A stretch of 64,000 nucleotides of DNA from positions 1 to 64,000 of the forward strand of contig WKFK01000012.1 in the NCBI GenBank assembly GCA_014872815.1, given 5' to 3'. Under the pieces are notes generated by a model that saw only the letters and a program-made list of their open reading frames with translations, did no database searches and had not been told where the DNA came from. This document shows, one piece after another, positions 9,024 to 18,175 of this stretch; the first letter of the stretch is position 1, and each line of letters begins with the position of its first letter. Made by a program: the position numbers and the translations under genes. Origin of the DNA: Paracoccaceae bacterium (GTDB lineage: Bacteria; Pseudomonadota; Alphaproteobacteria; Rhodobacterales; Rhodobacteraceae).

Positions 9024-9923
9024 ATGGCACACCCTTACTCAAAACCTTACGTTTCAATCATTGCACTTTTTGCCCTGTCAGCCTGCAGCGGCGGCGGAAC
9101 CTCTAACACCGGCCCCGAAGCCTTCACCAGCGTCGCAGACCTGCCAGAGAATGGCACCGTCACCTTCTCAGGCAAATCGGTCACCGCTGATTTCATTGCA
9201 AGTTTGGACACAGGTGAGGTCGCGCTCACCTCAGTCAACAGCGATGCGGACGGCGCCCTAAGCATCGACCTGAACAACCGCCTGATCACCGCCGCCCACA
9301 TCAGCGGAAACGGCGCCGATACGTCGTTTGACACCGCCAATGGCGACTCAGTCGTAGCCAACAGCGGTTTGATCGGCATAACGTCTGCTGCTGGTGACAG
9401 TATCGCCGTCTTCATTGACCCAACAACGTCCACCTTGGATCACTCCACGTTTGGCTTCTGGATGGACGGCTACCCTAGGGGCGGCCATGCCTCAAATGCC
9501 AACGTGACAGGCACTCTTGGTGTGGGCAGCTATGGCGTCACCACCGCAGCAAGCAACATGCCCACCAGCGGCAGCGCGACTTACGTCGGCAGCAGTATCG
9601 GATTTGCCAAAAGTTCCGATGGGGACCCCTATGTCACCGCGTCTGACATTACGATGACCACGTCCGATTTTTCCACCATGACAATCAACAGCAGCAATAC
9701 CTACGGCACCAGCCTGATCACAGGTGACCGCGCCATGCCGGAACTCAACTTTTCAGGTACCGGCTCCATAAATGGCTCTGGTTTTGACGCCTCTGTGACC
9801 GCAACTGCCGCAAGCGGCGCTGTCAACGGTCAGTTCTATGGCCCAGGTGCTCGCGAGATCGGCGGCACCTTCGAACTGTCTGGTCCTAACACTGACTACA
9901 TCGGTGCCTTTGGCGCGAAATGA
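9024..9923 (+). CDS. TbpB-like outer membrane lipoprotein (transferrin-binding-protein-like beta-barrel domain)
   Basis: The 299-residue product starts with a lipoprotein signal (YVSIIALFALSAC) whose lipobox LSAC places the lipidated cysteine at about residue 23. A Gly/Ser/Thr/Asn-rich beta-strand protein follows, ending in GQFYGPGAREIGGTFELSG and YIGAFGAK; that closing pattern is typical of the C-terminal eight-stranded barrel of the TbpB/factor-H-binding-protein fold. These lipoproteins are often surface exposed and bind proteins or hemophores. ATG 9024 was chosen over GTG 8994 because it gives a proper signal peptide. No TonB receptor or Slam gene is adjacent, so the ligand is open. It ends 5 bp from the convergent nitrile hydratase activator gene. 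Confidence 0.75.
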   Translation: MAHPYSKPYVSIIALFALSACSGGGTSNTGPEAFTSVADLPENGTVTFSGKSVTADFIASLDTGEVALTSVNSDADGALSIDLNNRLITAAHISGNGADTSFDTANGDSVVANSGLIGITSAAGDSIAVFIDPTTSTLDHSTFGFWMDGYPRGGHASNANVTGTLGVGSYGVTTAASNMPTSGSATYVGSSIGFAKSSDGDPYVTASDITMTTSDFSTMTINSSNTYGTSLITGDRAMPELNFSGTGSINGSGFDASVTATAASGAVNGQFYGPGAREIGGTFELSGPNTDYIGAFGAK

Positions 9924-9928
9924 CGCTA

Positions 9929-10273
9929 TCAGCGTTCGCCAAACTCAGTTTCCTGAAGTGAAACAGGCTGACCATGCGGCGTGGAGAGATACGCTTCTGT
10001 CCACGCCGTTTTTAAGTGTTGAAGCGCCCCAACCTCGGCCATTCCCGTCTCCGCCAGGAAACCTTCCAACGTCTCCAGCCAAGCGTTGAAATAATCCTCC
10101 CCCCCGTCCAGCTCCTTGGCAAGCCCATGTGCCTTCAACGTCGCGCCAAACCGCTCCGCCCAGGCCGACCACTCAAAGTGCCCTGCCTCATTAAGCGCCA
10201 CAGTGATTGCAAAGACCTGCGCATGCCACGGCTCAGAGAACGCCGGCTCCGGCTTGTCCCCGCACCGGATCAC
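9929..10273 (-). CDS. nitrile hydratase accessory (activator) protein
   Basis: The 114-residue soluble protein contains FSEPWHAQVFAITVALNEAG and FEWSAWAERFGATLK, matching the small nitrile hydratase activator family related to the beta-subunit N-terminus. Members help insert cobalt into the alpha subunit, by a subunit-swapping chaperone mechanism in studied cases. GTG 10273 is preferred: its GTGA overlaps the TGA stop of the beta gene and GGAG lies about ten bases upstream. A longer start at 10300 is possible. It is the last gene of a three-gene minus-strand operon and is probably translationally coupled. Confidence 0.82.
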   Translation of the reverse strand: MIRCGDKPEPAFSEPWHAQVFAITVALNEAGHFEWSAWAERFGATLKAHGLAKELDGGEDYFNAWLETLEGFLAETGMAEVGALQHLKTAWTEAYLSTPHGQPVSLQETEFGER

Positions 10274-10947
10274 GCCACCGGCTCCAGATAGCTTTCCCAC
10301 AGGTCCAAAACGACCTCATCGCGCGGGTCCGCCTCGGTGCCCCACAACTCCTGCGCTGTGAACCGCACCGCATAGAGTGGCTCGGCCGCCTCGCCTTTGA
10401 AGTGCGCATTGCTGTCTGGAAACACATGCGCGCCATGACGCAACACAATCTCCCCCACAGCCCCCGCCGCATAGGAAGGCAGGCGCGTGTGCCCGCCCGG
10501 CACCGCCACATTGCGCGCAGGCTTTCGGGTTCTCACCTGCGCCCCAACCTCAAACCGGGGCGCGGCCCCGTCCCGCGTATACGGACTGCCATTCATCAAC
10601 ACCGCCTCAACCGTCTCCGGCTTGGCCGCCCGCGCGGCCACCGGCGACAGGCCCGCCGCCTGACCGCTGGCCAGCTCCTCGGCGGTCAAAACACCGCGAT
10701 CCACCATCAGATCCGCAAGCCCGCCCATCCATTTCTCATAATAGCTGAACGCCATGTAATCCTGTGGATTCAACAGCTCCCGCGCATGGCGCGACGCATC
10801 AATGTTCCACTGCCCCAGAAAGCCACAAGCCACATTGAGCGCCAAGGCCCGTTTGTGCCAGTCCTTGGCGTCCCCAAAGTCATACCCATCCTGCGGGTCC
10901 ACTGGCCCCGTGCCCAGACGCCCCCCCATGTCGTGAATGCGGCTCAT
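10270..10947 (-). CDS. nthB: nitrile hydratase beta subunit
   Basis: The 225-residue protein begins [16 protein letters not shown] and has the C-terminal SH3-like barrel ([20 protein letters not shown], then [12 protein letters not shown]) typical of the nitrile hydratase beta subunit. It pairs with the alpha subunit to hydrate nitriles to amides in the cytoplasm. Its ATG overlaps the alpha stop as ATGA and its own TGA overlaps the activator start, so the three genes are tightly coupled. The length is at the usual value for this subunit. Confidence 0.93.
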   Translation of the reverse strand: MSRIHDMGGRLGTGPVDPQDGYDFGDAKDWHKRALALNVACGFLGQWNIDASRHARELLNPQDYMAFSYYEKWMGGLADLMVDRGVLTAEELASGQAAGLSPVAARAAKPETVEAVLMNGSPYTRDGAAPRFEVGAQVRTRKPARNVAVPGGHTRLPSYAAGAVGEIVLRHGAHVFPDSNAHFKGEAAEPLYAVRFTAQELWGTEADPRDEVVLDLWESYLEPVA

Positions 10948-11573
10948 GCGCCCGGCTCCTGTGTTGCAGGGGACAGCGCCAAAGCCGTGCCAATCATACT
11001 GTCACGTGTGACCAGCGCCGCGAGAGCCTCCTCGCTGAGCCCTTCCGTGCCCGCCGGCCGCTGCGGCACCACCAGATAGCGCACCTCCGCCGTGCTGTCC
11101 CAGACCCGCACCTTTTGGCCCTCCGGCACTGTCACACCAAACTCTGCCAAAACGGCCCGCGGCTCACGCACCGCGCGCGCCCGATAGGCGTCCGACTTAT
11201 ACCAGCCCGGCGGAATGCCCAGCAGCGGCCACGGATAACAACTGCACAGCGTGCACACGACCATGTTGTGGACATCCTCGGTGTTCTCCACAAACACCAT
11301 GTGTTCCCCCTGCCGCCCATACAGACCCATCTCTTGCAACGTCGGCATCGGGTTCTCGATCATCTGCTTGTGAAAATCCGGATCACTCCACATCTTCGCC
11401 ACCACCTGCGCGCCATTCTGCGGCCCGATTTTGTTTTGGTAGAGGTCGATGATGGCATCCAAGGCAGCCGGATCAACCAGGCCTTTGTCCGTCAACAGAG
11501 TTTCCAACGCCTTGACCCGAAGCGCGGGGTCCGATGGCAGGTGTGAATGCGGGTGGTCATGATCATGAGGCAT
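10944..11573 (-). CDS. nthA: nitrile hydratase alpha subunit, cobalt type
   Basis: The 209-residue metal-binding subunit carries [10 protein letters not shown] at residues 106-115. Its Cys107, Cys110, Ser111 and Cys112 form the claw that binds the active-site metal; Thr at position 108 and Tyr after the last Cys are the signature of the cobalt form (iron enzymes have Ser and Thr there). The N-terminus is rich in His and Asp (HDHDHPHSH), which could bind metal. A downstream small activator gene agrees with cobalt loading. No amidase, cobalt transporter or aldoxime dehydratase gene lies within the window next to it, so the physiological nitrile is unknown. Confidence 0.95.
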   Translation of the reverse strand: MPHDHDHPHSHLPSDPALRVKALETLLTDKGLVDPAALDAIIDLYQNKIGPQNGAQVVAKMWSDPDFHKQMIENPMPTLQEMGLYGRQGEHMVFVENTEDVHNMVVCTLCSCYPWPLLGIPPGWYKSDAYRARAVREPRAVLAEFGVTVPEGQKVRVWDSTAEVRYLVVPQRPAGTEGLSEEALAALVTRDSMIGTALALSPATQEPGA

Positions 11574-11726
11574 GGGCGAACTCTGTCAGAAGCCCGCACG
11601 CAGGTCCATCATCAAAACCCGCCAAAGTGTCTTGGCCGATCAAACTGAGAAATCCACCTTGCCCCTCGCGGCAAACTTGCCTACATACGCCGCTAGAAAA
11701 TCCGAACGCTCGCTTTACAGGTCCCA

Positions 11727-12092
11727 ATGGAAAACGTTGTCCTCATCATTCACCTTCTTCTGGCTCTGGCGCTGATTGGCGTCGTATTGATGCAACGTTC
11801 CGAAGGCGGCGGCCTCGGCATGGGCGGCGGCGGCGGTGGCGCCGTATCCGGCCGCGCAGCAGCCACCGCGTTGACCCGCGTGACCTGGATCCTCGCTGGC
11901 GCGTTCATCTGTACCTCGATCGCACTGACCGTGATCGCAGCCAACAACTCTGCGTCTAGCTCGGTGTTTGACCGTCTGGGCACCTCCGCGCCTGCCGCGG
12001 AAGAAGCCGCACCAACCCTGCCAGGCGCAGGTGACTCGCTGCTGCCGCCGTCTGAAGGCGACAACGCGCCATTGGTGCCACGCGCCGACTAA
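11727..12092 (+). CDS. secG: preprotein translocase subunit SecG
   Basis: The 121-residue protein has the SecG layout: a first membrane helix (ENVVLIIHLLLALALIGVVL), the QRSEGGGLGMGGGGGG glycine loop, and a second helix about residues 52-72 after ALTRVTWILAGAF. SecG assists SecYE in moving proteins across the inner membrane. The tail after residue 75 is Ala/Pro rich and variable, as usual in this group. It sits upstream of pyrG, a common alphaproteobacterial order, with 263 bp between. The start codon ATG 11727 begins exactly at the first helix. Confidence 0.93.
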   Translation: MENVVLIIHLLLALALIGVVLMQRSEGGGLGMGGGGGGAVSGRAAATALTRVTWILAGAFICTSIALTVIAANNSASSSVFDRLGTSAPAAEEAAPTLPGAGDSLLPPSEGDNAPLVPRAD

Positions 12093-12186
12093 AGGTCGCG
12101 CACTCTGAACAAAGTTTGGCGGTTCCTCGGGGCCGCCTGATTTTTTGCCCCCATCGGGCACCCACCACAGCTTGAGGCCTATCAGC

Positions 12187-12223
12187 CAACCGCAACAGCA
12201 TCTTGCGGTCCGGTTGCCTTTTT
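12187..12223 (+). terminator. possible terminator between secG and pyrG
   Basis: CCGCAA (12190-12195) can pair with TTGCGG (12203-12208), or CAACCG with CGGTTG in a competing fold; five T follow. The two mutually exclusive pairings leave open either a plain terminator or a switch ahead of pyrG. The rest of the 263-bp gap shows nothing clear. Confidence 0.4.
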
Positions 12224-12355
12224 GCTGCGAATCCTATATGACTTAAGTCCCGTGATGCTGGGTCAATTTTGCAGGCGAATCTGCACTGACTTGGGCGCTG
12301 CTACATCGACAATCGTCCGGCCTGAGGGTCGACAATCACGGGGGATGCCACGCAC

Positions 12356-13999
12356 ATGGCGCGCTACATTTTCATTACAGGTGGGGTTGTTTCTTCGCTG
12401 GGCAAAGGTCTGGCGTCTGCGGCGCTTGGGGCGCTGCTGCAAGCACGGGGATATACCGTGCGCCTGCGCAAACTGGACCCATATCTGAATGTGGATCCCG
12501 GCACCATGTCGCCGTTTGAGCACGGTGAGGTGTTTGTCACCGACGATGGCGCAGAAACCGATCTGGACCTCGGCCACTACGAACGCTTCACCGGCGTGCC
12601 TGCCCGTATGACCGATTCCGTCTCTTCCGGCCGCGTCTACTCCAACGTTCTGGAGAAAGAGCGCCGCGGCGACTACCTCGGCAAAACCATTCAGGTGGTC
12701 CCCCACGTCACAAACGAGATCAAAGACTTCCTGCATGTGGGCGACGACGAAGTCGACTTCATGCTGTGTGAAATCGGCGGCACCGTCGGCGACATCGAAG
12801 GTCTGCCCTTCTTCGAAGCCATTCGTCAGTTCAGCCACGACAAACCCCGCGGCGAATGCATTTTCATGCACCTGACCCTGCTGCCCTATCTGGCCGCTTC
12901 CGGTGAACTCAAGACCAAGCCAACCCAGCACTCCGTGAAAGAGCTGCAATCCATTGGTATTGCGCCCGACGTTCTGGTCTGCCGCTCCGAGCAGCCAATC
13001 CCAGACAAAGAGCGCCAGAAGATCGCTCTGTTCTGTAACGTGCGCAAAGAGCACGTTGTGGCAGCCTATGATCTGAAATCGATCTACGAAGCCCCTCTGG
13101 CCTATCACCGCGAAGGTCTTGACCAGGCTGTGCTGGACGCCTTTGGCATCGCGCCAGCCCCACGTCCTGACCTGACCGTCTGGGAAGATGTGAACGATCG
13201 CATCCACAACACCGATGGCAAAATCAACGTCGCCATCGTGGGCAAATACACCCAGTTGGAAGACGCCTATAAGTCGATCAAAGAGGCACTGACCCACGGC
13301 GGCATGGCCAACCGTGTGAAAGTCAACGTCAACTGGGTCGACGCAGAACTGTTTGACAAAGACGACGCTGCGCCATTTTTGGAAGGCTATGACGCCATTC
13401 TGGTGCCCGGCGGCTTTGGCGAACGCGGCACAGAAGGCAAGATCAAAGCGGCGCAATACGCCCGCGAGCACAAAATCCCCTACCTCGGCATCTGTCTGGG
13501 CATGCAAATGGCCGTCATCGAAGCCGCCCGCAACAAGGCAGGCATCACCGACGCAGGCTCTGAGGAATTTGACCACGAAGCAGGCAAAACCCGCTTTGAG
13601 CCGGTTGTCTACCACCTCAAGGAATGGGTGCAGGGCAACGCCAAGGTCACCCGTAAGGCCACCGACGCCAAAGGCGGCACCATGCGTCTGGGCGCCTATG
13701 ATGCCGCGCTGACCGAAGGCTCCAAAGTGGCCGAGGTTTATGGCTCTGCGTCTATCGAGGAACGCCACCGTCACCGCTATGAGGTCGACATCAAATACCG
13801 CGAGCAACTCGAAGCCTGCGGCCTGCGCTTCTCCGGTATGAGCCCAGACGGTCGCCTGCCAGAGATCGTGGAATGGGAAGACCACCCTTGGTTCATCGGC
13901 GTGCAGTTCCACCCAGAACTCAAATCCAAACCGTTTGATCCACATCCGCTGTTCCGCGACTTCGTGCGTGCGGCCAAAGACAACAGCCGCTTGGTCTGA
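12356..13999 (+). CDS. pyrG: CTP synthase
   Basis: PyrG converts UTP to CTP using ATP and glutamine. The 547-residue protein has the N-terminal amidoligase domain with [14 protein letters not shown] and the CTP/UTP-sensing region [16 protein letters not shown]. The C-terminal glutaminase domain has [12 protein letters not shown] and GICLGMQ with nucleophile Cys380, closing with [18 protein letters not shown]. Length is standard. A terminator follows 20 bp after the stop. The antisense strand is also open for most of the gene, which is a composition effect. Confidence 0.98.
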   Translation: MARYIFITGGVVSSLGKGLASAALGALLQARGYTVRLRKLDPYLNVDPGTMSPFEHGEVFVTDDGAETDLDLGHYERFTGVPARMTDSVSSGRVYSNVLEKERRGDYLGKTIQVVPHVTNEIKDFLHVGDDEVDFMLCEIGGTVGDIEGLPFFEAIRQFSHDKPRGECIFMHLTLLPYLAASGELKTKPTQHSVKELQSIGIAPDVLVCRSEQPIPDKERQKIALFCNVRKEHVVAAYDLKSIYEAPLAYHREGLDQAVLDAFGIAPAPRPDLTVWEDVNDRIHNTDGKINVAIVGKYTQLEDAYKSIKEALTHGGMANRVKVNVNWVDAELFDKDDAAPFLEGYDAILVPGGFGERGTEGKIKAAQYAREHKIPYLGICLGMQMAVIEAARNKAGITDAGSEEFDHEAGKTRFEPVVYHLKEWVQGNAKVTRKATDAKGGTMRLGAYDAALTEGSKVAEVYGSASIEERHRHRYEVDIKYREQLEACGLRFSGMSPDGRLPEIVEWEDHPWFIGVQFHPELKSKPFDPHPLFRDFVRAAKDNSRLV

Positions 14000-14017
14000 T
14001 CCAACGTCACACATTGC

Positions 14018-14052
14018 AAAAGGCGCGGCTCTCCGGAACCGCGCCTTTTTTG
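14018..14052 (+). terminator. rho-independent terminator of pyrG
   Basis: AAAGGCGCGG pairs with CCGCGCCTTT across a ten-base loop and six T end the element. Confidence 0.9.
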
Positions 14053-14269
14053 TGACCAGCTCTCACCCAATCTCTCCTGACACGTCACAAGGCCCTCAAT
14101 ATCCTGGGGTGAAGGAACGCCCGCGTCCCTGAGGGGCAACGCCCCTACCCTTGCCCAGTGTCAAATATGACGCACTTTCTTGGTTTCTCCCCCCTAACCA
14201 ACCTTGACCAAACGCCCCCTTCGCACCGAAACTCCGCCTCAATTGCTCTACCTATTGAGGACACTTCAC

Positions 14270-14542
14270 ATGACCTTTCCCGCCAAAGTTATCATTGCCG
14301 CCAGCCTGTCTTTCATCGCGCTTCCCGCAGTCGCTGCCGACGACGCCTCCGGAAAGCTTCTCAAATTGATCCGCGACAACGGCTGTCAGATGACCACTGT
14401 GGAAGCTGGGGAGATGCTGCCCAAACATGGCTTCACCCCAGATCAGACCCGCGACATCATCCGCGACTGGGACAAAAAAGGCTGGCTTGATGGACACGGC
14501 TTTGCCGGCATCAAACTCTCTGACGCGGGGTGCAAAGGCTAA
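14270..14542 (+). CDS. small secreted protein of unknown function
   Basis: The 90-residue product has a clear signal peptide (about residues 1-21, cleaved after AVA) and a mature part of about 69 residues with two cysteines (NGC near the start, AGC near the end) that could form a disulfide. I do not recognise a domain. ATG 14270 was chosen because TGAGGAC precedes it and the signal peptide starts there; a longer frame from 14204 adds unlikely residues. It stands alone between pyrG and the P-loop ATPase gene, with its own 250-bp upstream region. Confidence 0.75.
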   Translation: MTFPAKVIIAASLSFIALPAVAADDASGKLLKLIRDNGCQMTTVEAGEMLPKHGFTPDQTRDIIRDWDKKGWLDGHGFAGIKLSDAGCKG

Positions 14543-14589
14543 ACCCATACGGTGCATGTTGCCTTGCGCAACGCCCGGTCGGTTAAGCG

Positions 14590-14603
14590 TGACGTGAACG
14601 TCA
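14590..14603. promoter_or_regulatory. palindrome TGACGT-GA-ACGTCA
   Basis: A perfect 6-2-6 inverted repeat 147 bp upstream of the P-loop ATPase gene. It has the look of a repressor or activator site, but no matching regulator is visible nearby. Confidence 0.35.
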
Positions 14604-14620
14604 AATTTGGCACCGGCGTC

Positions 14621-14653
14621 ATACCGACGCGATACCGACGCAATACCGACACG
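14621..14653. repeat. three tandem 11-bp repeats
   Basis: ATACCGACGCG, ATACCGACGCA and ATACCGACACG follow each other without gaps. They lie about 100 bp before the P-loop ATPase start, so they may be iterons for a DNA-binding protein or simply slippage repeats. Confidence 0.7.
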
Positions 14654-14749
14654 GATTTTGAGGGTTAACGCCCCCCGCTCCGATAGCATTTGACCCTTTT
14701 GCCGCCGCCCGTTACCAAACTGCGCAACACCGGCAAAAGGGCATGAGCC

Positions 14750-15619
14750 ATGATCTACAAATCTGCGCAAGACTGGCGCGACGCAGAGCAGAAAAAAGTC
14801 CTGCTCTTTGGCATGTCTGGCTTGGGAAAAACGCACATTTCCAACACGTTGCGCGCCAATGGGGATTGGTTTCACTACTCCATCGACTACCGCATCGGCA
14901 CCCGCTACATGGGCGAACACATCACCGACAACGCCAAACGCGAAGCCATGAAGGTCCCGTTCCTGCGCGACCTCCTGATGACCGATAGCATCTACATCGG
15001 CTCCAACATCACCTTCAACAACCTCGCCCCCCTCTCCACCTACCTCGGCAAGCCCGGCAACCCCGAAAAAGGCGGCCTGCCATTTGCCGAATATATGCAG
15101 CGCCAACGCCAGCACCGCACCGCCGAAATGGCGGCCTTGATGGACACGGAGCCTTTCATTTCCCGCGCTCATGATCTCTATGGCTATGACCATTTTGTCT
15201 GCGACACCGGCGGATCAATTTGCGAGGTTGTCGACGCAGACGATCCCAAAGATCCAATCCTGACGTCCCTGTCGCAAAACACGCTGATGGTCTGGATCAA
15301 AGGCTCTGACGCCCACACCGAAGAACTGGTGCGCCGTTTCGATAAAGCTCCTAAGCCAATGTATTACCAGCCGGAATTCCTGCTGAACTGCTGGCACGCC
15401 TATCTCGATGAGACCGGTCAAGACGAGAGTGCCGTGGACCCGGATACCTTTGTGCGCTGGACCTACGCTCGCGCGCTTGCCCACCGGCAGCCACGCTATG
15501 AGGCCATGTCCCGTTGGGGAGTCACAGTGACCGCTGAAGCTGTTTCGCAGGTCGCAACAGCGGCGGATTTCGTCGACGTGATCGCCACAGCCCTTGAGCA
15601 TCCCGCGATCCCCGCCTAA
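14750..15619 (+). CDS. P-loop ATPase/kinase-like protein of unknown function
   Basis: The 289-residue soluble protein carries a Walker A motif GMSGLGKT at residues 21-28 directly after a beta-strand (KKVLLF), and a DHFVCDTGGSICEVVD segment that may act as the Walker B and sensor region. The set-up resembles small nucleotide-dependent kinases that recognise a substrate in a Cys/His-poor lid, but I cannot place it in a named enzyme family. It is 48 bp upstream of metA on the same strand, so co-transcription with methionine synthesis is likely. The ATG has an AAAGGGC site nearby. Confidence 0.8.
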   Translation: MIYKSAQDWRDAEQKKVLLFGMSGLGKTHISNTLRANGDWFHYSIDYRIGTRYMGEHITDNAKREAMKVPFLRDLLMTDSIYIGSNITFNNLAPLSTYLGKPGNPEKGGLPFAEYMQRQRQHRTAEMAALMDTEPFISRAHDLYGYDHFVCDTGGSICEVVDADDPKDPILTSLSQNTLMVWIKGSDAHTEELVRRFDKAPKPMYYQPEFLLNCWHAYLDETGQDESAVDPDTFVRWTYARALAHRQPRYEAMSRWGVTVTAEAVSQVATAADFVDVIATALEHPAIPA

Positions 15620-15667
15620 CTATGGCCCTCACGCCTTTTTACCCCACTGACAGACAAAGAGACTGAC

Positions 15668-16612
15668 ATGCCCATCAAGATCCCCGCCGACCTCCCCGCC
15701 TTTGACGTGCTCAAGCACGAAGGCGTTATGGTCATGGCCGAGGATCAGGCCTCCCGTCAGGACATCCGTCCGATGCGTATCGGGCTTCTTAACCTGATGC
15801 CGAAGAAAATTCAGACAGAAAATCAGTTCGCCCGTCTGATCGGAGCCACCCCATTGCAGCTGGAATTGTCGCTCATCCGTATGTCTGAGCACAAAACCCG
15901 CAATACGGCGGCGGAACACATGGCGGAGTTCTACCGGCCTTTTCAGGAGGTTAAGGCGTCAGGTGAAAAGTTCGATGGTCTCATCATCACCGGCGCGCCG
16001 ATTGAGCATCTGCCGTTTGAAGAGGTCACCTATTGGGACGAACTCTGCGAGGTCTTTGATTGGACCCGCACCCACGTGCACTCCACCTTTGGCGTCTGCT
16101 GGGGTGGCATGGCCATGATCAACTATTTCCATGGTGTGCAAAAACACATTCTGGATCACAAGGCTTTTGGCTGCTTCCGCCACCAAAATCTGGCCCATTC
16201 CTCGCCGTTCCTGCGCGGTTTTTCGGATGATTGTGTCATCCCGGTAAGCCGCTGGACCGAAATCCGCCAAGACGAGGTGGACGCCCGCCCAGAGCTGCGC
16301 ACCCTGTTGCACTCTGAGGACGTTGGCCCCTGTCTGATCGAAGCGCCAAAAACCCGAGATCTGTTTATTTTCAACCACTTCGAATACGACAGTGACACGT
16401 TGAAACAGGAGTATGATCGGGACGTGTCCGAGGGCACACCGATCAATGTACCCTCCAACTACTACCCGGATGATGATCCCTCCAACCCGCCACAGAACCG
16501 CTGGCGCAGTCATGCGCATTTGCTCTACGGCAACTGGATTTCTGAGATCTATCAAACCACGCCGTTTGACATGTCCCGCATTGGCCACGAAATCACCGAC
16601 CTACGCGCCTGA
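15668..16612 (+). CDS. metA: homoserine O-acyltransferase (MetA; acetyl-CoA specificity predicted)
   Basis: MetA activates the hydroxyl of homoserine in the first step of methionine synthesis. The 314-residue protein has the nucleophile Cys144 in [10 protein letters not shown] and the FNHFEYD region with the catalytic histidine. In the [13 protein letters not shown] segment (residues 108-120) Glu113 stands where succinyl-specific enzymes have Gly and acetyl-specific ones have Glu (known from MetA structure-function work), so O-acetylhomoserine is the likely product. It follows the P-loop ATPase gene by 48 bp. No SAM riboswitch is visible in that short gap. Confidence 0.95.
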   Translation: MPIKIPADLPAFDVLKHEGVMVMAEDQASRQDIRPMRIGLLNLMPKKIQTENQFARLIGATPLQLELSLIRMSEHKTRNTAAEHMAEFYRPFQEVKASGEKFDGLIITGAPIEHLPFEEVTYWDELCEVFDWTRTHVHSTFGVCWGGMAMINYFHGVQKHILDHKAFGCFRHQNLAHSSPFLRGFSDDCVIPVSRWTEIRQDEVDARPELRTLLHSEDVGPCLIEAPKTRDLFIFNHFEYDSDTLKQEYDRDVSEGTPINVPSNYYPDDDPSNPPQNRWRSHAHLLYGNWISEIYQTTPFDMSRIGHEITDLRA

Positions 16613-16683
16613 CCCCGGCGCGCAGCCATCGCGATTGCACTGAGGTGCAGGACGCCCCATATTGGGGAAAACGGAGAGCTTTC

Positions 16684-17553
16684 ATGGACTTGCCCTTTGA
16701 CGGCGCGATCAGCGCCTACTTTGAAAACGACGCCCCCGCCGAGGTGCGTGCGGCCATTCAAAACGCGGGCAAGAACGACATCCTGTCTGACAGCTATCCA
16801 CACAAGGACCGTTTGGGGCGCAAAACGTACGAAGCCGACCTCGAAGCACTGCAAATCGAACTGGTGAAAATGCAGCATTGGGCCAAAGAAAGCGGTGCTC
16901 GAATTGCCTGTATTTTTGAAGGCCGCGATGCGGCTGGCAAGGGTGGCACCATCAAACGCTTCCGCGAGAACCTGAACCCACGCGGTGCCCGCATTGTCGC
17001 CCTGTCCAAACCCACGGACGCTGAGCGCAGCCAATGGTACTTCCAGCGCTACTTTGACCACCTGCCTTCTGGGGGCGAGTTGGTGCTCTATGACCGCAGC
17101 TGGTACAATCGCGGCGTGGTCGAAAAGGTCTTCGACTTCTGCGAACACGACGAGCGGGAACGCTTCTTTCACCAAGCGCCCAACCTTGAAGAAACCCTCG
17201 TAAATGACGGAATTTACCTGTTTAAATTCTGGCTCAATGTTGGGCGCGCAGAGCAGCTGCGCCGGTTTCTGAGCCGCGAAACCGATCCTCTGAAACAATG
17301 GAAACTAAGCTGGATCGACGTCGAAGGCCTCAAACGCTGGGATGCTTACACCGCGGCCATTGGGGAAACTCTGCAACGCACGCACACAGAGGCCGCCCCT
17401 TGGACCGTGGTCCGCTCTGACGACAAACGCCGCGCCCGCCTTGCGGCCATTCGCACCGTGCTGCACGCCCTGCCCTATGACCGCAAAGATGCGGAGGCTA
17501 TTGGCACAATCGACACCAAAATCTGCGGCGGACCGGACATCTGGAATGCCTAA
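16684..17553 (+). CDS. ppk2: polyphosphate kinase 2
   Basis: PPK2 enzymes move phosphate between polyphosphate and nucleoside diphosphates. The 289-residue single-domain protein has Walker [12 protein letters not shown] (79-89), the lid segment [17 protein letters not shown] and Walker [10 protein letters not shown] (135-143), which fit class I PPK2. The ATG at 16684 has CGGAGAG upstream and is preferred over GTG 16645. Its last 8 bp overlap the start of a TetR regulator gene, which suggests coupled translation and possibly a shared regulatory role. Confidence 0.93.
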   Translation: MDLPFDGAISAYFENDAPAEVRAAIQNAGKNDILSDSYPHKDRLGRKTYEADLEALQIELVKMQHWAKESGARIACIFEGRDAAGKGGTIKRFRENLNPRGARIVALSKPTDAERSQWYFQRYFDHLPSGGELVLYDRSWYNRGVVEKVFDFCEHDERERFFHQAPNLEETLVNDGIYLFKFWLNVGRAEQLRRFLSRETDPLKQWKLSWIDVEGLKRWDAYTAAIGETLQRTHTEAAPWTVVRSDDKRRARLAAIRTVLHALPYDRKDAEAIGTIDTKICGGPDIWNA

Positions 17554-18163
17554 ACGCGGCTACCATCACGGCAATCTGCGCCAGGCTCTCGTTGAGGCCG
17601 CCCTGAGCCTGATTGAGGCCAAGGGCCCGACCGGCTTTACCCTGTCTGAGGCCGCCAAAACCGCAGGCGTGACCCCAGCTGCGGTCTATCGCCATTTTGA
17701 AGGCCGCGAAGACCTCATCGCCGAAGCCGCCCGCCAAGGCTATGAAATCTTTGCCGATTTGATGCAGTTCGCTTTTGACAAAGGCCAGCCCTCCGCGCTC
17801 GCTTCCTTTGAGGCCACAGGACGCGCCTACCTCGCCTTTGCCCGCAAATACCCCGGCCACTACATCGCGATGTTTGAAAGCGGCATTTCCGTGAACCGCA
17901 CACCGGAACTGGCCGCCGTCGCCACCCGCGCGCGCGGTGTCATGGAACACGCCGCCGCCGAGCTCTCAAAACACATCCCGCCGGAAAAACGCCCCCCTGC
18001 CAGCATGTTCTCCGCCCACATCTGGGCCATGAGCCACGGCGTGGTCGAGCTGTACGCGAGGAACTCCCCCGGCACCCAAAGCCCCTTTGCGCCAGAAGAC
18101 CTGCTCGAAAGCGGCATCGGTGTCTACTTGCGTGGATTGGGGTTAATCGAAGGCGATCTCTGA
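17546..18163 (+). CDS. TetR/AcrR family transcriptional regulator
   Basis: The 205-residue protein has an N-terminal helix-turn-helix ([20 protein letters not shown], then [29 protein letters not shown], about residues 5-54) and a C-terminal helical effector domain. The start ATG lies inside the last codons of ppk2 (8-bp overlap); longer frames to 17342 are just the ppk2 shadow. TetR proteins are ligand-released repressors; the target could be the ppk2 operon itself, but no palindrome is clear. Its last codons carry the left copy of a 13-bp direct repeat. Confidence 0.92.
   Translation: MPKRGYHHGNLRQALVEAALSLIEAKGPTGFTLSEAAKTAGVTPAAVYRHFEGREDLIAEAARQGYEIFADLMQFAFDKGQPSALASFEATGRAYLAFARKYPGHYIAMFESGISVNRTPELAAVATRARGVMEHAAAELSKHIPPEKRPPASMFSAHIWAMSHGVVELYARNSPGTQSPFAPEDLLESGIGVYLRGLGLIEGDL
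18149..18161 (+). repeat. 13-bp direct repeat, left copy (GAAGGCGATCTCT)
   Basis: Lies at the end of the TetR gene. The identical sequence recurs at 18566-18578, exactly 417 bp later, at the end of the next gene. Confidence 0.8.
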
Positions 18164-18175
18164 GTGCTAGGGCAA

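Noticed and set aside
12263-14014. Long open frame of 583 codons opposite pyrG
   Set aside because: pyrG is a clear enzyme with all motifs on the other strand; the mirror frame is a composition effect with no recognisable domains.
14132-14146. Hairpin AGGGGC-AAC-GCCCCT after pyrG
   Set aside because: No T-run follows and the proper terminator already lies at 14018-14052.
15620-15667. Possible SAM riboswitch before metA
   Set aside because: The gap is only 48 bp and no SAM-II or SAM/SAH-like core was visible.
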